The position numbers and the translations under genes are program-made. Under the pieces are notes generated by a model that did no database searches, was not told the origin of the DNA, and saw only the letters and a list, made by a program, of their open reading frames with translations. Below, in pieces: positions 5,984-10,206 of a stretch of DNA of 10,206 nt; positions within the stretch are counted from its first letter, which is position 1, and every line of letters starts with the position of its first letter. This DNA comes from CAZKUR01 sp964556005 (GTDB taxonomy: Bacteria > Bacteroidota > Ignavibacteria > Ignavibacteriales > Ignavibacteriaceae), in NCBI GenBank assembly GCA_964556005.1, contig CAZKUR010000118.1, positions 1-10,206 of the forward strand, read 5' to 3'.

Positions 5984-6085
5984 TTCACACATGAAAATAT
6001 TTAGTTGTTCAACAAATACTGTACGATATTAATTCTCTTTATAGTAAAATATCATTCGATTTAAAATTTAATAAGCGGGTATTTT

Positions 6086-9000
6086 ATGAATTCACTAAAC
6101 TTAAAGGGAATTTCATTTAAAGTAAGTCTTTTAATTTTTACTTTAATAACAACCATCCGCCCCCAGGTCAGCGATATTTCTTTTGACCAGATATTTCTTG
6201 AAGACGGACTGTCGCAAAGCATAGTTAAATGTATTCTTCAGGATAAAAACGGGTTTATGTATTTTGGAACCGAAGACGGTTTAAATATTTACGATGCATA
6301 TTCTTTTACTGTATTTAGAAACTTACCGGGAAATCCAAACAGTTTAAGCTATAATGATATTACCTGTATGTGTGAAGATAATTTCGGAAGGTTATGGATT
6401 GGCACCTTTAATTCAGGTGTTAATCTTTTTGTCCCAGAAAAGAAAAAATATATAAGATTTAATCATAGCCGCCATAGCTTTAATAGCTTGAGTAATGATA
6501 ATATAAATGCAATAGTAAAAGATAATCAAGGAGATATTTGGATTGGAACCGATTATGGTCTTAACCGGGTTGTTAATACTTCAACAGAAGATTCTTCTTT
6601 TATTATAAAAAGAGGTGTAAAAGATTCCAGTGGCCGCAATCGTCTTGCAGATGTAAAAGTATTTTCTTTGTTTTTCGATACTGAAGGATTTTTATGGATT
6701 GGTACAAACGAAGGACTATTTAAAGTTTCTAAAGAATCCGGGGCAAAATATTTTTCTATAAATCAATTCAAACATGAAACAGATAATAAAAGTTCAATCA
6801 GCAATAATACTATTCGGACGATTTATGAAGACACAGAAGGAGAAATATGGATTGGAACCGATTTCGGTTTGAATAAAATTTCTTCAACTGAAAAAAACTC
6901 CATTTCGCCAAAGTTTCATAAATATTTTCAGTCCGACGTTAATGTAAATTCAATAAGCAGCAATGAAATATATGCGATAAGTGAGGATGCTTCGGGCATG
7001 ATCTGGATTGGCACAAACGGCGGAGGAATAAATATCTACGACAAGAAAAAAGCTAAATTTGTTTCTTATCAATACGACCCGTTAGATTCACGTTCTTTAA
7101 GCTCAAATGAAATTAGATCATTATATCTTGACAGGTCCGGAATAATGTGGATTGGAAGCTACGGCGGAGGAATAAATAAAGTATCAAGAAAAGCAGGACA
7201 ATTTTATCATTATAAATATAGAACAAATGATGAAAATTCTTTAAGCCACCCAATTGTTTGGTCGTTTTACCAGGATGACAATGGTGTTCTCTGGATAGGA
7301 ACTCACAACGGCTTAAATAGATTGGATAGAAAGACAAACACATACAAACATTTTTTACATATTCCCGGGAAAAACAGCTTAAGCAATAATATTGTCCGGG
7401 TTATTACTCCAATTGATAACGGCAAGTTACTAATAGGTACAAACGGCGGCGGGATAGATGAGTTCGATCCCAAAACAGGTCTATTTAAAAATTGGTCGCA
7501 CGATTCGGCAAATCCAAATAGTTTAATGCATAACGAGATAAGATCAATTTATCAAGATAAAGATGGAATTATATGGATTGGAACTTACGGAAGCGGAATG
7601 GAAAGATTAAATCTTTCCACAGGAATATTCAAACACTATTTTAATGTTCCTGATGACACTACAAGCCTCAGCCAAAATTACGTGAGAGTTATTGTTGAAG
7701 ATAACGACGGTTATTTATGGATTGGAACCGAAGGAGGCGGTTTAAACAGATTTGATAAAAAGACACAACAATTTACTCATTTTAGAGCCCGGCGAAATGT
7801 AAGCAGATCTTTGTCAAGCGATTACATATTTTCAATATATATAGATTCATCCGGAGTATTGTGGCTGGGAACTTTCGGCGGCGGCTTAAATAAGTTCGAT
7901 CCTAAAACAGGGAAATGTAAAACCTACACCATAAATGACGGTTTAACCAGTAATTCCATTTATGGTATTCTTAAAGATAACAACGGTAACCTGTGGTTAA
8001 GCACTAATAAAGGATTATCAAGATTTAACCCTAAAAAGGAAAAGTTTAAAAACTATAACATAAAAGACGGGCTGCAGGATAATGAATTTAACGGAGGATC
8101 ATATTATAAATCAAAAAGCGGAGAATTGTTTTTCGGGGGGATAAAAGGATTCAATGCGTTTTATCCTATTGCGATTGAAGATAACAATTACATTCCTCCG
8201 ATTGTTTTAACTTCATTTAAAATATTTAATAAAGAAATATATTTCCCTAAACCGTTAACTTCAATTAAAAAAATTGAGCTTCCATATTCCGATAATATTT
8301 TTTCATTTGAATTTGCAGCACTGGATTATTTCTCCCCGCAGAAAAATAAATACGCCTATAAAATGGAAGGTGTTGATAAAGATTGGGTTTTTGTAGACGC
8401 CAGTAAAAGATTTGCAGGCTATACAACATTATCGCCCGGCAAATACACCTTTCAAGTTAAGGGTTCAAATAGTGACGGCATATGGAATGAAAATGGAATC
8501 AAGCTTCTTATAACAATTATACCTCCATTCTGGCAAAGATTGTGGTTCATTATTCTGATCGCAGTTATGATTGCGGGAATTGCGATCCTCCTTTATTTAA
8601 GAAGATTAAAAATCATACGAATGAAAGTTGAACTCCAAACAGCACACGATGCACAGTTATCTATCATGCCCAAATCCGATCCAGTAAACGAAAAACTTGA
8701 GATATCGGGAACTTGTATCCCTGCAAATGAAGTAGGGGGAGATTTTTTCGATTATTTTTTGCCGGATGAAGATGGTAAAAAATTCGGAATTATGATAGGC
8801 GATGTTTCCGGTAAAGCTATGAAGGCTGCTGTTACTGCAATTATGACAAGCGGAATGGTCATTTCCGAAATCAGATCAAATAAGTGCATTAATGAAATTT
8901 TAAAGAATGTTAATTCTTCTTTGATAAATAAAATTGAAAAGAAGATGTTCGTGTCCGCCTGCATCTGTTTAATCGATACGGAAAAGATGATCCTGTCGAT

Positions 9001-9358
9001 AGCAAATGCCGGGTTAACCAGACCGATTTTATTATCCGGAGGCAAGATTGAATTCCTTCAACCGAAAGGACCAAGGCTACCACTTGGTGTTAAAAGTGAT
9101 ATACATTATGAAATGACAAATTATAAATTAAAAAAGGATGATATGATTTTCCTAACCACAGACGGAGTCGATGAAGCACAAAATACCAACCGGGAATTAT
9201 TTGGGAATGAAAGATTAAAAAATCATATTTTGTCCGTAACAGGAGACAGTTTATCCGTTGCAGAAATTAAAGACTCAATCATAAAAGAAGTGCAGAAATT
9301 TATCAGAAAGAATAAGCCGGACGATGATATGACGGTTTTAGTAATAAAGGTAAAATAG
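6086..9358 (+). CDS. Periplasmic Reg_prop/Y_Y_Y sensor with cytoplasmic SpoIIE/RsbU-type PP2C phosphatase
   Basis: The 1090-aa product is a one-piece transmembrane sensor. Residues 1-27 are a signal peptide or N-terminal anchor. Residues about 34-690 carry 14 Reg_prop blades (W-[IL]-G-T cores), the number for two seven-bladed propellers. Residues about 700-812 are a Y_Y_Y domain (KYAYKMEGVDKDW, then LSPGKYTFQVKGSN). One helix (819-838) crosses the membrane, followed by a short helical linker (about 840-866) with no HAMP or PAS domain. Residues about 870-1090 are a SpoIIE/RsbU phosphatase: EVGGDFFD with Asp886, GDVSGK with Asp906, NAGLTRP (974-980), TTDGVDEA with Asp1026, and DDDMT with Asp1081, so the metal site looks complete. 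By family analogy it dephosphorylates a Ser/Thr of a STAS anti-sigma antagonist, coupling a periplasmic ligand to sigma-factor release. No STAS, anti-sigma or sigma gene is in the window. The ribosome-binding site is weak. There is no histidine-kinase or DNA-binding domain, unlike classical hybrid two-component systems. Confidence 0.95.
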   Translation: MNSLNLKGISFKVSLLIFTLITTIRPQVSDISFDQIFLEDGLSQSIVKCILQDKNGFMYFGTEDGLNIYDAYSFTVFRNLPGNPNSLSYNDITCMCEDNFGRLWIGTFNSGVNLFVPEKKKYIRFNHSRHSFNSLSNDNINAIVKDNQGDIWIGTDYGLNRVVNTSTEDSSFIIKRGVKDSSGRNRLADVKVFSLFFDTEGFLWIGTNEGLFKVSKESGAKYFSINQFKHETDNKSSISNNTIRTIYEDTEGEIWIGTDFGLNKISSTEKNSISPKFHKYFQSDVNVNSISSNEIYAISEDASGMIWIGTNGGGINIYDKKKAKFVSYQYDPLDSRSLSSNEIRSLYLDRSGIMWIGSYGGGINKVSRKAGQFYHYKYRTNDENSLSHPIVWSFYQDDNGVLWIGTHNGLNRLDRKTNTYKHFLHIPGKNSLSNNIVRVITPIDNGKLLIGTNGGGIDEFDPKTGLFKNWSHDSANPNSLMHNEIRSIYQDKDGIIWIGTYGSGMERLNLSTGIFKHYFNVPDDTTSLSQNYVRVIVEDNDGYLWIGTEGGGLNRFDKKTQQFTHFRARRNVSRSLSSDYIFSIYIDSSGVLWLGTFGGGLNKFDPKTGKCKTYTINDGLTSNSIYGILKDNNGNLWLSTNKGLSRFNPKKEKFKNYNIKDGLQDNEFNGGSYYKSKSGELFFGGIKGFNAFYPIAIEDNNYIPPIVLTSFKIFNKEIYFPKPLTSIKKIELPYSDNIFSFEFAALDYFSPQKNKYAYKMEGVDKDWVFVDASKRFAGYTTLSPGKYTFQVKGSNSDGIWNENGIKLLITIIPPFWQRLWFIILIAVMIAGIAILLYLRRLKIIRMKVELQTAHDAQLSIMPKSDPVNEKLEISGTCIPANEVGGDFFDYFLPDEDGKKFGIMIGDVSGKAMKAAVTAIMTSGMVISEIRSNKCINEILKNVNSSLINKIEKKMFVSACICLIDTEKMILSIANAGLTRPILLSGGKIEFLQPKGPRLPLGVKSDIHYEMTNYKLKKDDMIFLTTDGVDEAQNTNRELFGNERLKNHILSVTGDSLSVAEIKDSIIKEVQKFIRKNKPDDDMTVLVIKVK
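6185..8155 (+). repeat. Fourteen tandem Reg_prop propeller repeats within the sensor gene
   Basis: The repeat unit is about 48 codons with the pattern SLSxNxIxxIxxDxxGxIWIGTxxGGxNxxD. The W-x-G-T cores (or variants) fall at residues 59, 103, 151, 203, 254, 306, 354, 402, 448, 496, 544, 592, 636 and 681. The first (YFGT), ninth (LLIGT), thirteenth (LWLST) and last (LFFGG) are degenerate. DNA words such as ATGGATTGGAAC recur, so the repeats are visible at nucleotide level but have diverged enough that slippage is not obvious. Confidence 0.92.
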
Positions 9359-9359
9359 T

Positions 9360-9397
9360 GAACATATTTATTCCAATGTTCTCGACAAGATTTTTTT
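9360..9397. terminator. Hairpin in the convergent gap after the sensor gene, possible terminator
   Basis: GAACAT (9360-9365) and ATGTTC (9376-9381) form a perfect 6-bp stem with a 10-nt loop, starting 2 nt after the sensor stop. A run of seven T follows at 9391-9397, but 10 nt from the stem, so it is an imperfect intrinsic terminator for the plus strand. The hairpin is symmetric and could also end the convergent minus-strand transcript. Confidence 0.35.
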
Positions 9398-9415
9398 ACA
9401 CAGAAAGTTCAAATT

Positions 9416-10054
9416 TCATTTTTGAAAAACGGCTTCAACCATCTCATGCCTTTCGATTGGACTATTTCCATGCCTGTGTTCCGGTCCTAATCCTTCCCAG
9501 TAGTGAATAATTTTATAATCTCTGAATAAATTCCGTATTTCACCCGGTTCAAAAAAAGTACGCTCTTCCCCATCAGGCCTCAAATAGGAATTCTTACCGA
9601 TTTTAATAGAGTTTTCGGATATTGTTTTATACGATTTGTCGGAAGTTGTAAAGGCAGTTATGAAAAGTAAGCCTCCGTCTTTCAACCAATTTGAAAGTTT
9701 TCTTTTCAGCAAATCGATTTTTGTCCAATCAAGTATTTGAATTAATCCGAATAAAAGTATAGCCGAGTAGCTCTCTAAACCGGAATAATTTTCAAAACCG
9801 GATAAAGATGTATTGAAGCTTAATTCTTGCTCTTCTTTTATTTCTTTTAAAAATTTAATTGAAACAGGGGAAGTATCGATCGCTTCAACTTTATAACCTA
9901 ATTCAGCTAAGTAAACAGTATTCCTTCCCTGGCCAGCACCAATGTCCAGCACAGGCTTTTCTTTTGAGATTAGATGATGGTATTTAACAAGAATTTTTTC
10001 GGGATCTTTTCCGAAAACATCTTTTGCTTTATTGTAATATTCGTTGTAATCCAA
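9416..10054 (-). CDS. Class I SAM-dependent methyltransferase, TehB-like
   Basis: The 212-aa product has the Rossmann methyltransferase fold. Motif I is VLDIGAGQGRNTVYLA (35-50). Acidic Asp60 ends strand 2 (VEAIDTS) and would bind the SAM ribose. A later strand reads AILLFGLIQIL (98-108), and the post-motif LKDGGLLFITAF covers 124-135. The QGRN after the glycine loop and the length resemble TehB/tellurite-resistance-type methyltransferases. The C-terminal tail GPEHRHGNSPIERHEMVEA (190-208) is rich in His. The substrate is not determinable. No in-frame ATG or GTG lies between the upstream in-frame TAG and the body of the gene, so TTG at 10054 is the best start. Only a weak purine stretch (GAAGAAA) serves as ribosome-binding site, 5 nt after the preceding gene, which suggests translation coupled to that gene. 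It is cytoplasmic and convergent with the sensor gene. Confidence 0.9.
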   Translation of the reverse strand: MDYNEYYNKAKDVFGKDPEKILVKYHHLISKEKPVLDIGAGQGRNTVYLAELGYKVEAIDTSPVSIKFLKEIKEEQELSFNTSLSGFENYSGLESYSAILLFGLIQILDWTKIDLLKRKLSNWLKDGGLLFITAFTTSDKSYKTISENSIKIGKNSYLRPDGEERTFFEPGEIRNLFRDYKIIHYWEGLGPEHRHGNSPIERHEMVEAVFQK

Positions 10055-10059
10055 GATTT

Positions 10060-10206
10060 TTATTTCTTCGTTTTTCTTTCTCTATAATGCATCCAGGGGA
10101 AAATAATTCCAAAAGTAATTGAAAGAACAAATGCTGTTGACCAATCAATAATTCCCTCAGAATGGACTACTAAACTATAAATATAAGTTACTAATGAACA
10201 GACTAT
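10060..10206 (-). CDS. C-terminal 48 residues of a small membrane protein (cut by right edge)
   Basis: A frame is open from the window edge to the TAA at 10060. The visible part is the end of a hydrophobic stretch (VCSLVTYIYSLVV), a loop HSEGIIDW, a full membrane helix (STAFVLSITFGIIFPWM) and a basic tail HYRERKTKK that should be cytoplasmic. The stop is 5 nt before the methyltransferase start, so the two genes are probably co-transcribed. The family is not recognised, and the start lies outside the window. Confidence 0.75.
   Translation of the reverse strand: MVCSLVTYIYSLVVHSEGIIDWSTAFVLSITFGIIFPWMHYRERKTKK

Larger units (their letters stand above)
5615..6085. promoter_or_regulatory. Divergent intergenic region between the membrane cluster and the sensor gene
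   Basis: These 471 bp contain no credible gene and must carry both divergent promoters. On the left, an inverted repeat TTAATCC/GGATTAA (5640-5646/5678-5684) flanks a perfect DnaA-box sequence TTATCCACA (5650-5658). TATATA on the minus strand near 5690-5695 is a possible -10 box for the methyltransferase-HEAT gene, without a clear -35. The right half holds the TCCGGA dyads and the TTAGCA dyad listed separately. The sensor start at 6086 has only a weak ribosome-binding site (GCGGGT), suggesting low translation. Neither transcription start can be fixed from sequence alone. Confidence 0.5.

Noticed and set aside
6260..8140. Tandem DNA repeats that might be a CRISPR-like or satellite array
   Set aside because: The spacing and sequence are explained by protein-level Reg_prop blades in one continuous reading frame; the units are not identical and there are no unique spacers.
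8752..9045. Minus-strand 97-codon ORF opposite the SpoIIE domain
   Set aside because: It is antisense to the catalytic motifs of the phosphatase domain, which are intact on the plus strand.

Overview
The window is AT-rich (roughly a third G+C by eye) and free-living bacterial in style. Codon use, Shine-Dalgarno sites, a secreted parallel beta-helix protein ending in a 'DAGDP...DIGLYGG' signature, and a giant periplasmic Reg_prop/Y_Y_Y sensor together suggest the Bacteroidota/Ignavibacteriota (Chlorobi-group) lineage. This placement is inferred from gene content; no rRNA or marker gene is present. There is no tRNA, rRNA, IS element or CRISPR array.

Layout: (1) 1-1226, minus: the first 408 codons of a secreted beta-helix protein that runs off the left edge. 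A 13-codon Lys/Arg-rich mini-ORF and a dyad-rich promoter-like stretch (1269-1394) lie upstream of it. (2) 1459-1821, minus: a VOC/glyoxalase-fold protein with its own promoter-like sequence. (3) 1955-5614, minus: a tight five-gene cluster. In transcription order it holds a polytopic membrane methyltransferase-like protein with C-terminal HEAT repeats, a 65-aa two-helix membrane protein (4-nt ATGA overlap), an exported serine alpha/beta hydrolase with an N-terminal beta domain (13-nt gap), a 47-aa single-pass membrane protein and a 57-aa soluble protein (another ATGA overlap). An A/T-only terminator-like hairpin closes the cluster. (4) 5615-6085: a 471-bp divergent intergenic region with several dyads. 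(5) 6086-9358, plus: a 1090-aa one-piece sensor: signal peptide, 14 propeller blades, Y_Y_Y domain, one membrane helix and a cytoplasmic SpoIIE/RsbU-type PP2C phosphatase with all expected metal-binding aspartates. (6) 9416-10206, minus, convergent with the sensor: a TehB-like SAM methyltransferase with a TTG start, preceded 5 nt upstream by the end of a small membrane-protein gene cut by the right edge.

How they fit: the five-gene cluster looks like one transcription unit acting at the cell envelope, since four of its five products are membrane or exported proteins. The sensor is divergently oriented and shares the 471-bp region with it. It would detect a periplasmic signal and dephosphorylate a cytoplasmic partner, by family analogy an anti-sigma-factor antagonist (STAS). 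No such partner is encoded here. A functional link between sensor and cluster is inference from position only.
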